From contig DIOL01000014.1 of assembly GCA_002423895.1 (NCBI GenBank), positions 11,700 to 54,756 of the forward strand: DNA of 43,057 nucleotides, written 5' to 3'. Made by a program: the position numbers and the translations under genes. Each line of letters starts with the position of its first letter. Within the stretch, counting starts at the first letter, position 1. Of this stretch, positions 23,593 to 32,242 are shown in pieces. The notes under the pieces are model-generated. The model was not told where the DNA came from and searched no databases. It worked only from the letters and a program-made list of their open reading frames with translations. Origin of the DNA: Bacteroidales bacterium UBA5515. GTDB taxonomy: Bacteria > Bacteroidota > Bacteroidia > Bacteroidales > P3.

Positions 23593-26217
23593 TTATAATA
23601 ACATTTTTAACTGTTCCTGAATTGAGGTTATCTTTTGCTCAGCGTCAGAAAGTTTTTTCCTTTCATTTTCTACAACCTGTGCAGGAGCTCCACTGACAAA
23701 TTTTTCATTAGACAGTTTTCCCTTAACACTCTTGGCAAAACCTTCATAGTATTTCAAATCGCTTTGAAGTTTCTTTATTTCTTCTTCTTTGTTGATTGTA
23801 TCTCCAAGAGGAATAAACATTTCTGTTGTGCGAACCATAACTGACAAAGCACCTTCTTTTTTGTCTGAAATATATTCAAGATTTGAAATATTACAAAGCT
23901 TGGTTATTATGCCGTCAAATTCTTTATTTTCATTTAAAGATTCTTTAACGAAAAGTTCCAAGGCAATTTTTTGAGCAATATTCTTTTCATTTCTAACCTG
24001 ACGAATAGCAGAAATCTTTTCCTGAGCAAAACCAAAGTCAGCAACTATTGTAGAACTGTTTTCAAAAGCTTTTGGCATTTGAGCAAGCATAATATAATCA
24101 TCTGCTTTTCTGTCTTCAATTATATGATAAATTTCTTCTGTAAGGAAAGGCATGTAAGGATGAAGAACCTTCATTAAGTCTTCAAACAGCTTGATAGTTT
24201 CTGTGTATGTTGTTCTGTCAATTGGTTTCTGATAGGCAGGTTTAATAATTTCCAAATACCAAGAACAGAAATCATCCCAAATAAGCTTATAAACCTTCAT
24301 TAAACTTTCACTCAAACGATATTTTGCAAAATCATCTTCAAGTTCGATAAGAGTTTCATTAAGTTTTGCTCTAAACCAGTCAATAGCAATTTTTGAATGT
24401 TGTGGCTGTTCAATATCAGCAATTTCCCAACCTGTAACAAGTCTTAAAGCATTCCAGATTTTGTTGGAGAAGTTTCTCCCCTGTTCGCAGTAGCTTTCGT
24501 CAAACAATAGATCGTTACCAGCAGGTGAAGCCATAAGCATACCAACCCTTACTCCATCAGCTCCATAGTTTTCAATTAAACCAATTGGGTCAGGACTGTT
24601 TCCCAGCGATTTGCTCATCTTCCTTCCCAATTTATCTCTAACAATACCAGTTAAATAAACATTCTTAAAAGGTATTTCATTTCTGTATTCTTGACCTGCA
24701 ATAATCATTCTTGCAACCCAGAAGAAAAGAATTTCAGGAGCAGTGATTAAATCGTTGGTAGGGTAGTAGTAATTAATATCTTTATTGTCAGGATATCTGA
24801 TTCCGTCAAAAACACTAATTGGCCACAACCATGAAGAAAACCATGTGTCCAGAACATCTTCATCCTGTCTTAAATCTTCAAGTTTGTAGTTTTCAGCAGG
24901 GAATTTTTCATTTGCAATCTTCAAAGCTTCTTCCTTAGATTTTGCAACAACAATCTCTCTGTTTGGCAAATAGTAGGCAGGAATTCTTTGTCCCCACCAC
25001 AATTGACGAGAAATGCACCAATCCTTAACATTTTCCATCCAGTGACGATAAGTGTTTTTGAATTTGGCAGGGTGGAATTTGATTACATCATCTTCCACAA
25101 CTTGAAGAGCTTTCTTTGAAATGTCTTCCATTTTCAAAAACCACTGAACAGAAAGCTTAGGTTCAATAACTGCATCAGTTCTTTCAGAGCAGCCAATCTT
25201 GTTGGTGTAGTCCTCTTCCTTAAACATAAGGTCAGTTTCTCGTAAGTCAGCAACGATTTTCTTTCTGCAATCAAACCTGTCAATTCCTTCATACTGCATT
25301 CCAAAATGGTTAAGAGTTCCGTTATCGTTGAAAATGTCAATGCTGTCAAGTTTATGTTTCAAACCAAGAGTATAGTCGTTAATATCGTGAGCAGGTGTAA
25401 TTTTTAAAGCACCAGTACCAAATTCTCTATCAACATATTCATCGTAGATTATTGGAACAACTCTGTTTACAATAGGAACAATAACTTTCTTTCCCTTCAA
25501 GTGAGCAAATCTTTCATCCTCAGGATGAACGCAAACAGCAGTATCTCCCAAAATTGTTTCAGGTCTTGTGGTTGCAACCACAACAAAATTATCTTCTCCC
25601 TCAATCCTGTATTTTAAATAGTAAAGCTTGGAGTTTTGTTCCTTAAAAATAACTTCTTCATCACTTAAAGCAGTCAATGCCTTAGGATCCCAATTCACCA
25701 TTCTAATACCACGATAAATCAGGCCCTTGTTATACAAGTCAACAAAAACATCAATAACCGATTCGTAAAGAGCATCCTCCATGGTGAAACGAGTTCTTTG
25801 CCAGTCGCAAGAAGCACCAAGTTTCTTCAACTGTTCAAGAATAATACCGCCATGTTTCTCTTTCCATTGCCATGCATATGAAAGAAACTCATCTCTTGTA
25901 AGGTCTTTTTTGTCAATACCCTTGTCTTTCAACATAGCTACAACCTTAGCTTCTGTTGCAATAGACGCATGGTCAGTGCCGGGAACCCAACAAGCATTTT
26001 TGCCTTGCATTCTTGCTCTTCGAACCAAAACATCTTGAATGGTGTTATTGAGCATATGTCCCATATGCAGAATTCCAGTTACATTTGGTGGTGGAATAAC
26101 AATACAATAAGGTTCTCTTTCATCAGGTTCTGAATGGAAAAGATTGTCCTTTGTCCATTTATCATACCACTTATCTTCAATTAGCTTTGGGTCATATTTT
26201 GCAGCAAAATCACTCAT
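23593..26217 (-). CDS. valS: Valyl-tRNA synthetase
   Basis: The 874-residue class I synthetase attaches valine to its tRNA. From the start chosen here the product begins MSDFAAKYDPKLIEDKWYDK. The HIGH motif is HMGH (51-54, in PPPNVTGILHMGHML) and the KMSKS motif is GRKMSKSLGNSPDP near residue 533. The editing domain (about 215-370, ATTRPETILGDTAVCVHPED) and the C-terminal coiled coil (about 815-874) are present, the latter being the valine-specific arm. The frame is open to 26268, but the -7 promoter element at 26252-26259 lies inside that extension and valyl enzymes begin near the later Met. It is transcribed alone; a palindrome ends the unit. Confidence 0.96.
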   Translation of the reverse strand: MSDFAAKYDPKLIEDKWYDKWTKDNLFHSEPDEREPYCIVIPPPNVTGILHMGHMLNNTIQDVLVRRARMQGKNACWVPGTDHASIATEAKVVAMLKDKGIDKKDLTRDEFLSYAWQWKEKHGGIILEQLKKLGASCDWQRTRFTMEDALYESVIDVFVDLYNKGLIYRGIRMVNWDPKALTALSDEEVIFKEQNSKLYYLKYRIEGEDNFVVVATTRPETILGDTAVCVHPEDERFAHLKGKKVIVPIVNRVVPIIYDEYVDREFGTGALKITPAHDINDYTLGLKHKLDSIDIFNDNGTLNHFGMQYEGIDRFDCRKKIVADLRETDLMFKEEDYTNKIGCSERTDAVIEPKLSVQWFLKMEDISKKALQVVEDDVIKFHPAKFKNTYRHWMENVKDWCISRQLWWGQRIPAYYLPNREIVVAKSKEEALKIANEKFPAENYKLEDLRQDEDVLDTWFSSWLWPISVFDGIRYPDNKDINYYYPTNDLITAPEILFFWVARMIIAGQEYRNEIPFKNVYLTGIVRDKLGRKMSKSLGNSPDPIGLIENYGADGVRVGMLMASPAGNDLLFDESYCEQGRNFSNKIWNALRLVTGWEIADIEQPQHSKIAIDWFRAKLNETLIELEDDFAKYRLSESLMKVYKLIWDDFCSWYLEIIKPAYQKPIDRTTYTETIKLFEDLMKVLHPYMPFLTEEIYHIIEDRKADDYIMLAQMPKAFENSSTIVADFGFAQEKISAIRQVRNEKNIAQKIALELFVKESLNENKEFDGIITKLCNISNLEYISDKKEGALSVMVRTTEMFIPLGDTINKEEEIKKLQSDLKYYEGFAKSVKGKLSNEKFVSGAPAQVVENERKKLSDAEQKITSIQEQLKMLL

Positions 26218-26251
26218 AAGATTTATTATTTTTCTTTTAATACAATCTGCA

Positions 26252-26286
26252 AAGATAAATATTTTCACTTAAAATTAGAAATCAAA
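26252..26286 (-). promoter_or_regulatory. Candidate promoter of valS
   Basis: On the minus strand TTTG (complement of 26283-26286) and, after 23 nt, TATCTTTG (complement of 26252-26259), 34 nt before the start at 26217. The spacing is slightly long. Its position decides the start codon. Confidence 0.5.
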
Positions 26287-26372
26287 TTTTCAAAATACTA
26301 CTTTGGTACAATATTTGCTTAAAATTCACATTATAAATATATGTTTTTACAATAATCACATAATTAAGTTTT

Positions 26373-28043
26373 ATGAAAAGAATAATAGTTAGTTTAGCAT
26401 TAGTTTTTAGCTTAACATTAAATGCTTTTGCACAAGAAGAAACGCCTACTTACAGTGGGAAAATTAATCAAGTTAAAGTCTTTTTGGCACAAGCACAAAT
26501 AGAAAAAACAGTTTCATTCCCTCTCAAACAAGGAAATAATGAAATAATACTTTCAGGCAATTCACAATATATGCAAACTCAAAGCTTGCAGTTTACCTCA
26601 ATCAACGATTTCATTATAACTGATTTTACTCCATTTATGCAATATGTTCAACCCAAACAACCTTCCGAAGATAAACTATCAGCAGATAAAAAACTCAGAC
26701 TAAAAATTCTAAGAGACTCCCTTGATTTGTTAAACAACCAAAACTCCGATTCCTACACTCTTGTTTCAATACTTAGTAGAGAAAAGCAAGTTTTGGACAA
26801 TATGAAAATAATGTCTCAACCACAATCCATTGACTCAATACCAAAAATTAAAGATGGACTAAGTTATTATAGAGATAAGATGATGGAGATTAGTAAAATG
26901 CTTCAAAAAGAAAATGCAATAGTATCAAAAAGAAGTATTCGAATAAATGAGATAAATAATCAAATAAATATTATACTTCAAGGAGCAGAAAATAACTTTC
27001 AACCACGCAATGAATACTATATAAGACTTAATATTTACAGTGATAAGAATATCCCAATGTCCAAACTTAGCTATACATATAATGTAGGAGGAGTTTACTG
27101 GCAACCATTCTACGATGTAAAATTTACCAAACCATCCGATCCTGCATCCTTTGTTCTAAAAGCACAATTAACTCAACAAACAGGAGAAGATTGGAACGAT
27201 GTTAAACTAATCTTTTCAACCGAGCAACCAAATTCTGGAAGAATGTTAGGAAACCTATATCCTTACTATTTACAACCTCAACAACAACACGCAAGAACTT
27301 ATAGAAAACAAGCCAATAATGTAGAAAGTTTAGGTGCAAAAGTATCTGGTGTTTCAGAAGATGCAGCTGAATATGCAGTCCCAATGGCTAATGCAACAAA
27401 ATATTCCGAAATGACAGTATCGCAACTAACAATGTTAGGAAAAGAATATGAAATAGGGATGAAACACACAATAATAAGCGATGGAAAAGAAAAAATTATA
27501 GCTCTTGAAACCAAATCAACAAAAGCCGACTACAAACACTACACAATACCAAAAATTGAAAAAGCAGCATATATTTCAGCTCTAATGCCACAATGGGAAG
27601 ACTTGGAATTAATGGATGCAAATGGTAAAATATACCTTGAAAACAATTATATAAACGATACATATATAAGCTCATCCAACACCGAAGACACCCTTAACCT
27701 TTCAATAGGCCAAGACAAAAGAGTGGCAGTAGATAGAAAAGTGGCTAAAACAAAACCAGAAAAAACAGGATTACTGTCTAACACAACAGAAACTGTGGTA
27801 ACCATAACCCTTTCAATAAAGAATAACAATCAAACCCCAATAGACATTAACGTAGTAGACCAGATACCTCTATCCAATCAAGAAAAAATAACCATAACAG
27901 CAGGTGATTTATCCAATGCCCAATACGATGAAAAAATAGGAAAACTAACCTGGGACTTCTCCCTAAAAGCATTAGAACAAAAAACCATAACCTTCAACTA
28001 CACAGTCCGCCAACCAAAAGGAGTTAATTTGATATTGAATTAA
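26373..28043 (+). CDS. MuiA-family envelope protein, paralogue 1 (DUF4140/DUF4139)
   Basis: The 556-residue product has a signal peptide (IIVSLALVFSLTLNAFAQ). Residues 25-125 form a DUF4140-like domain starting KINQVKVFLAQAQIEKTVSF. Residues 130-200 are predicted coiled coil (repeated K/E and L at heptad spacing). Residues 205-556 are a DUF4139-like beta domain (YWQPFYDVKF, LIFSTEQPN, the closing KALEQKTITFNYTVRQP). Relatives are annotated as mucoidy inhibitor A; their molecular role is not known, though they are exported and envelope-linked. A variable linker with SLGAKVSGVSE lies at about 310-345, the spot where paralogue 3 has an extra domain. It is monocistronic and followed by a repeat-derived hairpin. 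Two more paralogues sit at 33858 and 35559. Confidence 0.85.
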   Translation: MKRIIVSLALVFSLTLNAFAQEETPTYSGKINQVKVFLAQAQIEKTVSFPLKQGNNEIILSGNSQYMQTQSLQFTSINDFIITDFTPFMQYVQPKQPSEDKLSADKKLRLKILRDSLDLLNNQNSDSYTLVSILSREKQVLDNMKIMSQPQSIDSIPKIKDGLSYYRDKMMEISKMLQKENAIVSKRSIRINEINNQINIILQGAENNFQPRNEYYIRLNIYSDKNIPMSKLSYTYNVGGVYWQPFYDVKFTKPSDPASFVLKAQLTQQTGEDWNDVKLIFSTEQPNSGRMLGNLYPYYLQPQQQHARTYRKQANNVESLGAKVSGVSEDAAEYAVPMANATKYSEMTVSQLTMLGKEYEIGMKHTIISDGKEKIIALETKSTKADYKHYTIPKIEKAAYISALMPQWEDLELMDANGKIYLENNYINDTYISSSNTEDTLNLSIGQDKRVAVDRKVAKTKPEKTGLLSNTTETVVTITLSIKNNNQTPIDINVVDQIPLSNQEKITITAGDLSNAQYDEKIGKLTWDFSLKALEQKTITFNYTVRQPKGVNLILN

Positions 28044-28160
28044 AACATATCTCAAAAAAAGTCAATCATAGTTGAAAATATATCAAGGATAAATAAAAAT
28101 ATATCAGACATATTTTGAAATAAGTCAATCAAAAATTAAATTATGATTGACTTATTTTTG
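28041..28160. repeat. AT-rich element with inverted termini, copy 1; ends in a terminator-like hairpin
   Basis: It begins at the stop codon of MuiA paralogue 1. AAGTCAATCATA (28059-28070) is an inverted match of TATGATTGACTT (28142-28153), and AATAAGTCAATCA (28119-28131) pairs with TGATTGACTTATT (28144-28156) to make a hairpin with T-rich tail. A second copy is at 37798-37938, with an extra 21-bp internal unit there. Confidence 0.85.
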
Positions 28161-28184
28161 ATTATGATTGAGATTTGTTTTCAA

Positions 28185-28310
28185 TAACTCCTTATTCTAA
28201 TTTCTTAACTCCTTATTCTATTTTGCTAACTCCTTATTCTATTTTGCTAACTCCTTATTCTATATTACTAACTTCTTATTCTATTTTACTGAAATAAGGT
28301 TTTATTTTCT
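28185..28310. repeat. 21-bp degenerate tandem array, locus 2
   Basis: Five 21-bp units start at 28185, 28206, 28227, 28248 and 28269; the core is TAACTCCTTATTCTATTTTG plus C. It passes into ACTGAAATAAGGTTTTATTT (28288-28307), which extends to a 23-base match with 38031-38053. A further single unit is at 28631-28651, again followed by TGAAATAAGG. CCTTATT and AATAAGG form small inverted repeats within the junctions. Confidence 0.85.
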
Positions 28311-28410
28311 TTATCACTCTTAATTTCTCGCTTATCCAAAAAGAGTTGGACTTTGACGAAATTGAAGATATTGCATAATAGTATGATTTATATAATATTA
28401 TAGCATTTTA

Positions 28411-28539
28411 AGTTAGAGCAGTTAGAGGTAAAAGTGAGAAAAAAGAGTTGTATACAAAATTCAAAAAACCATAAATAGTTTTGAGTATAAATTATAAGAA
28501 AGTTTCTAAAAATGCAATTTACCTCTAACTGCTCTAACT
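28411..28539. repeat. Inverted repeat with 22-bp perfect arms, 85 nt apart
   Basis: The left arm (28411-28432, beginning AGTTAGAGCAGTTAGAGG) is exactly complementary to the right arm (28518-28539, beginning TTTACCTCTAACTGCTC). A partial third arm, TTTACCTCTAACT, is at about 28588-28600. The 85-nt centre is not coding. It could fold as a long hairpin RNA or be a degenerate miniature mobile element. The 28044-28992 gap otherwise contains only the repeats listed, and I see no gene in it. Confidence 0.8.
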
Positions 28540-28825
28540 AAAAGCCTCCTAACAAACTATATGTCAGCAAATAAAGCAATAATAAAAACCCTGTTTACCT
28601 CTAACTATTTCCACTAAAAAATCCCTTTACTAACTCCTTATTCTATTTTACTGAAATAAGGTCTTAAAATAGTAATATTATTTATTTTTTTACCAACGAA
28701 TTTGAATAATAAGGTTTATCTTATCCTACTTTTTATTAAATCCATAACCTTATTCCTTAATTATCCGTAAAAAGAATTAAAAAGTTATTTGATTTATGTT
28801 TAATAGGAATATAAATGGTTTGGTG

Positions 28826-28863
28826 TAAGTCGCTGTTTTTAATTGATTAAAGGCAGCGATTTA
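28826..28863 (+). terminator. Orphan terminator-like hairpin
   Basis: TAAGTCGCTG (28826-28835) pairs with CAGCGATTTA (28854-28863), with one G-T pair, and is followed by TTTTTGTGG. It lies 129 nt before the exporter operon and far from the preceding gene, so it may close a small transcript or act in the operon leader. GGAAAATTTTCC at 28871-28882 is a further 12-bp palindrome just downstream. Confidence 0.5.
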
Positions 28864-28992
28864 TTTTTGTGGAAAATTTTCCTGTTCTTGCAATAATATT
28901 ATTGAAATTAAGTTTTTTTAGTATGTAAAGTAAATTCTTTTGAATGGGGGATTTAGAAATGATAAATCAAATAAATATCAAATATTAGTTTT

Positions 28993-30309
28993 ATGAGAAG
29001 GTTTATTGCTTTGGTTGTGATTTTAAACTTGTGTTCTTATGCTTTTTCTCAACAGGAGAACAGAAAAACAATGAATTTGAATGAGTGTATTGAGTATGCT
29101 AAGGAACATAATTTAACTGTTAAGAAAGCTAAGCTAACTTATGAGCAAAGTCAAGTGGGAACTTATGAAGCCAGACAAGCTCTTTATCCTGACCTTAGTT
29201 TCAGTAGTGGTCAAAACCTCTCTTATTACAACGAAAAACAATCTTCTGGTTTAGATAAACTGTCTTATACTGGCAGTTATGGGTTGAACAGTTCGGTTAC
29301 TCTTTATAATGGTGGGAGATTGAGAAAGAATATTCTTCAAAGTCAAAAGCAGGAAGAGATTAGCAGGTTGGAGATTAAAAATTCAGAAAATCAAATTACT
29401 GTTGCTATAATTCAATATTATGTTGAAATTCTCTTTGCTAATGAATCTGTAAATATTCAGGATGCTATTTTGAAACTTTCGGAACAACAACTAAAACGTT
29501 CAGAAGCTTTGATGAAGGCTGGTAGTATTTCAAAGGCTGATTATGCTCAGCTTGAAAGTCAAAATGTTTCTTATAAATATCAATTGGTTCAAGCTAAAAA
29601 CTCTTTGCAAAAATCGAAATTAGATTTAAAACAGTTGTTGGAGTTGACAGATGATATTGATATTGTAATTCCTAGGATTAGTGATGAGGATGTTGTTGCT
29701 CCACTTCAATCATTAAACGATATTTACAAAAACAGCTATGATTATTTTGTTGGAATTACAAACAGCAAGAATAATATTGAGTTATCCAAACTGTCAAGAA
29801 GTATTGCAAAAGCAGGTTATTATCCAACAATTAGTTTAAATGCAGGTCTTAATACTGGTCATAGTTCTCAAAGTACTTTAAATTTGATGAACCAGTTGAA
29901 GAGTGGTTTCTTTGAATCGGTTGGTTTAAATATTTCTGTTCCTATTTTTTCTCGTGGACAAAACAAATCGAATGTTAAGAAAGCAGATATATCAATTCAA
30001 CAGTCAGAATTGGAACTTGCCCTTGCTGAAAAGGATGCATGGAAAATTATTGAGACTCTTTATCTTGATGCTATAAACAATCAAAACTCTTTTATTGCTG
30101 CAAAGGCAAAAGTTTCTTCGCAAGAGATATCTTATCAACTGGTTGAAGAAAAGTTTAATCTTGGTATGAAAAATACAATTGAACTGATGACAGAAAGAAA
30201 TAACCTTCTGACTGCTCAACAGGAAATGCTTCAATCAAAATTTCAAGCCATTATGAGCAAGGAGTTGATGCTTTTCTACCAATTGCAACCCTTAGATCTT
30301 AAATATTAA
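28993..30309 (+). CDS. TolC-family outer-membrane export channel
   Basis: The 438-residue protein has a signal peptide (FIALVVILNLCSYAFSQQ) and the internal duplication of TolC/OEP proteins: two halves (about 25-215 and 235-438), each with a beta stretch and long helices. The first is NLNECIEYAKEHNLTVKKAK and YPDLSFSSGQ, the second SKLSRSIAKAGYYPTISLNAG and VPIFSRGQNKSNVKKA. It would form the trimeric outer-membrane tunnel of a tripartite pump. It opens a four-gene operon with the adaptor (36-nt gap), ATPase (6 nt) and permease (2 nt) following, so the partners are the next three genes. Confidence 0.9.
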   Translation: MRRFIALVVILNLCSYAFSQQENRKTMNLNECIEYAKEHNLTVKKAKLTYEQSQVGTYEARQALYPDLSFSSGQNLSYYNEKQSSGLDKLSYTGSYGLNSSVTLYNGGRLRKNILQSQKQEEISRLEIKNSENQITVAIIQYYVEILFANESVNIQDAILKLSEQQLKRSEALMKAGSISKADYAQLESQNVSYKYQLVQAKNSLQKSKLDLKQLLELTDDIDIVIPRISDEDVVAPLQSLNDIYKNSYDYFVGITNSKNNIELSKLSRSIAKAGYYPTISLNAGLNTGHSSQSTLNLMNQLKSGFFESVGLNISVPIFSRGQNKSNVKKADISIQQSELELALAEKDAWKIIETLYLDAINNQNSFIAAKAKVSSQEISYQLVEEKFNLGMKNTIELMTERNNLLTAQQEMLQSKFQAIMSKELMLFYQLQPLDLKY

Positions 30310-30344
30310 TAATCATAGAAATAATTAGTTAAAAGTAAATTCTT

Positions 30345-31493
30345 ATGACAAAGAAAAAGAAAATAATAATAATTTCAGCAAGTATAATAGTTATTATAAT
30401 TGCGTTGTCTTTGATATTTTCTCCAAAGAAAAAAAATCTAATATCCCTTGATAAGAAAATGGTGGTTAAAGAAAATATTAGCACTTTGATAACTGCAACA
30501 GGAACAGTTAAGCCAATCAATCAGGTGGAGGTTGGAACGCAGGTTTCGGGGATTATTAAGAAGTTATATGTTGACTTTAATTCTGTGGTTAAGAAAGGTC
30601 AGCTTTTGGCAGAGATTGATAAGGAAATGTTGGATAATGAACTTAAAGCAATGAAGTCTAACCTTGATGCTTCAAAGATTGAGTTTGAATTTCAAAAACT
30701 GAATTATAATCGTCAAAAAGAATTGCATTCAAAACAGTTGATTAGTGATGCAGAGTTTGAACAGGCAAAATATAATTATGATAAGTCAAAAACAAGTTAT
30801 GAAATGGCTCAGTCAAACTACACCAAGAGTAAAACCAATTTGGCTTATGCAACCATTTATTCTCCAATTGATGGAGTGGTTTTAAAACGTGCTGTTGAAG
30901 AAGGACAAACAGTTGCTGCAAGTTTCAATACTCCAACTTTGTTTACAATTGCTCAGGATTTATCCAAGATGCAAATTGTTGCAAGTGTTGATGAAGCAGA
31001 TATAGGAGAAATTAAAGAAGGACAAAAGGTTGAGTTTTCAGTTGATGCTTATCCTGATGAAACGTTTCAGGGCAGGGTTCAACAAGTGAGACTAAATGCA
31101 ACCACAACCACAAATGTTGTTACCTATGAAGTTATTATTGATGCTCCAAATGATGATTTTAAACTTAAACCAGGATTAACAGCAAGTGTGAATATTTTCA
31201 CAAATGAAAAAATCAATGTGTTATCAATACCATCAAAAGCTTTAAGCTTTAAGCCAGACCAATCTTTATTGGGTAAAAAATGGATAATTAAAGAGCCAAA
31301 GGATAAGAAAAAGAAATTTGTGTGGGTGGCAATAGGTGATACATTAAAAACAAAAGAAGTTAAAATTGGTATAAATAATGGTTCAAAGGCAGAGATTATA
31401 GGAGGATTGAAAGAGAAAGAACAAATTGTTGTAGGTACAATTGATAATTCAATATTAAAGAAAGATGGTTCAATGTTTGGACCAAGACACTAA
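30345..31493 (+). CDS. Periplasmic adaptor (MacA-like membrane-fusion protein)
   Basis: The 382-residue product has a single N-terminal anchor (about 5-28, with IIVIIIALSLIF). A lipoyl/biotinyl-like half-motif follows (about 45-90, ISTLITATGTVKPINQVEVG and GIIKKLYVDFNSVVKKGQLL), then a coiled-coil hairpin (about 95-165) and the second lipoyl half with the beta-barrel domain (SPIDGVVLKRAVEEGQTVAA, about 174-195, up to 300). It is the adaptor that links the inner-membrane MacB-type transporter to the outer-membrane channel. Order in the operon, channel-adaptor-ATPase-permease, fits. Confidence 0.9.
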   Translation: MTKKKKIIIISASIIVIIIALSLIFSPKKKNLISLDKKMVVKENISTLITATGTVKPINQVEVGTQVSGIIKKLYVDFNSVVKKGQLLAEIDKEMLDNELKAMKSNLDASKIEFEFQKLNYNRQKELHSKQLISDAEFEQAKYNYDKSKTSYEMAQSNYTKSKTNLAYATIYSPIDGVVLKRAVEEGQTVAASFNTPTLFTIAQDLSKMQIVASVDEADIGEIKEGQKVEFSVDAYPDETFQGRVQQVRLNATTTTNVVTYEVIIDAPNDDFKLKPGLTASVNIFTNEKINVLSIPSKALSFKPDQSLLGKKWIIKEPKDKKKKFVWVAIGDTLKTKEVKIGINNGSKAEIIGGLKEKEQIVVGTIDNSILKKDGSMFGPRH

Positions 31494-31499
31494 TAAAGT

Positions 31500-32240
31500 A
31501 TGAGTAATACGATTATTGAAATTAAAGATCTTAAAAGAGATTTCCAAGTAGGAGAGGAAACTGTTCATGCTTTGAGAGGTGTTAGCTTTTCTGTTCAGGA
31601 AGGAGAGTTTGTTACCATTATGGGAACATCGGGAAGTGGTAAATCCACATTGCTAAATCTTCTTGGATGCTTGGACACTCCAACTGATGGAGAATATTTT
31701 TTGGATAGAAAGCCAGTTGCAAAAATGAGCAAAAACGAAAGAGCCATTTACAGAAATAGAAAAATTGGTTTTGTTTTTCAATCCTACAATCTTTTACCCA
31801 AAACAACTGCTTTGGAAAACGTTGAATTACCTTTGCTTTATAATTCAGAATACTCAGCCGCACAAAGAAAAGAAAAAGCCAAAAAAGCATTGATTGATGT
31901 TAGTTTGGAGGATAGAATGCTTCATAAATCACAACAAATGTCAGGAGGTCAACAACAAAGAGTTGCCATAGCCAGAGCTTTGGTTAATGACCCTGTTATG
32001 ATTTTGGCAGATGAAGCAACAGGTAATTTAGATTCAAGAACATCCTACGAAATACTTACCCTTATGCAAGAATTACATTCAAAAGGTAGAACAATAATCT
32101 TTGTAACACATAACCCTGAAATTTCAGAGTTCAGTTCAAGAAACATTGTTCTAAGGGATGGAAGAATTATTGAGGATAAGCTTAATGAAAACATAAAAAG
32201 TGCAAAACAAATGTTGGATTCATTGCCAAAAGAAGATTAA
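31500..32240 (+). CDS. MacB/LolD-type ABC transporter ATP-binding protein
   Basis: The 246-residue ATPase has Walker A GTSGSGKST (42-50), Q-loop FVFQSYNLLP, ABC signature MSGGQQQRVAIARAL (about 143-157), Walker B VMILADEATGNLD (about 162-174) and the H-loop in FVTHNPE. This is the MacB/LolD class, which powers mechanotransmission across the membrane rather than carrying substrate through it. It starts 6 nt after the adaptor stop and ends 2 nt before the permease start, so tight co-translation is likely. In E. coli MacB the ATPase and permease are one protein; here they are separate. Confidence 0.95.
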   Translation: MSNTIIEIKDLKRDFQVGEETVHALRGVSFSVQEGEFVTIMGTSGSGKSTLLNLLGCLDTPTDGEYFLDRKPVAKMSKNERAIYRNRKIGFVFQSYNLLPKTTALENVELPLLYNSEYSAAQRKEKAKKALIDVSLEDRMLHKSQQMSGGQQQRVAIARALVNDPVMILADEATGNLDSRTSYEILTLMQELHSKGRTIIFVTHNPEISEFSSRNIVLRDGRIIEDKLNENIKSAKQMLDSLPKED

Positions 32241-32242
32241 TT

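Noticed and set aside
23635..24177. Several open frames on the plus strand within valS
   Set aside because: They are antisense shadows of a well-supported gene with no motif of their own. The same holds for open frames opposite hutH, the MuiA genes, the ABC permease and the TamB-like gene.
26218..26268. Seventeen-codon N-terminal extension of valS
   Set aside because: A promoter -7 element lies inside it and homologues begin near the later Met.
28185..28310. Could the 21-bp arrays be CRISPR
   Set aside because: Units are contiguous with no unique spacers, they are degenerate, and no cas gene is present.
28044..28992. A missing tRNA or small gene in the long gap
   Set aside because: I looked for a cloverleaf with TTCGAATCC-type arm and for a start codon with a sensible frame and found none; only repeats and hairpins are seen.
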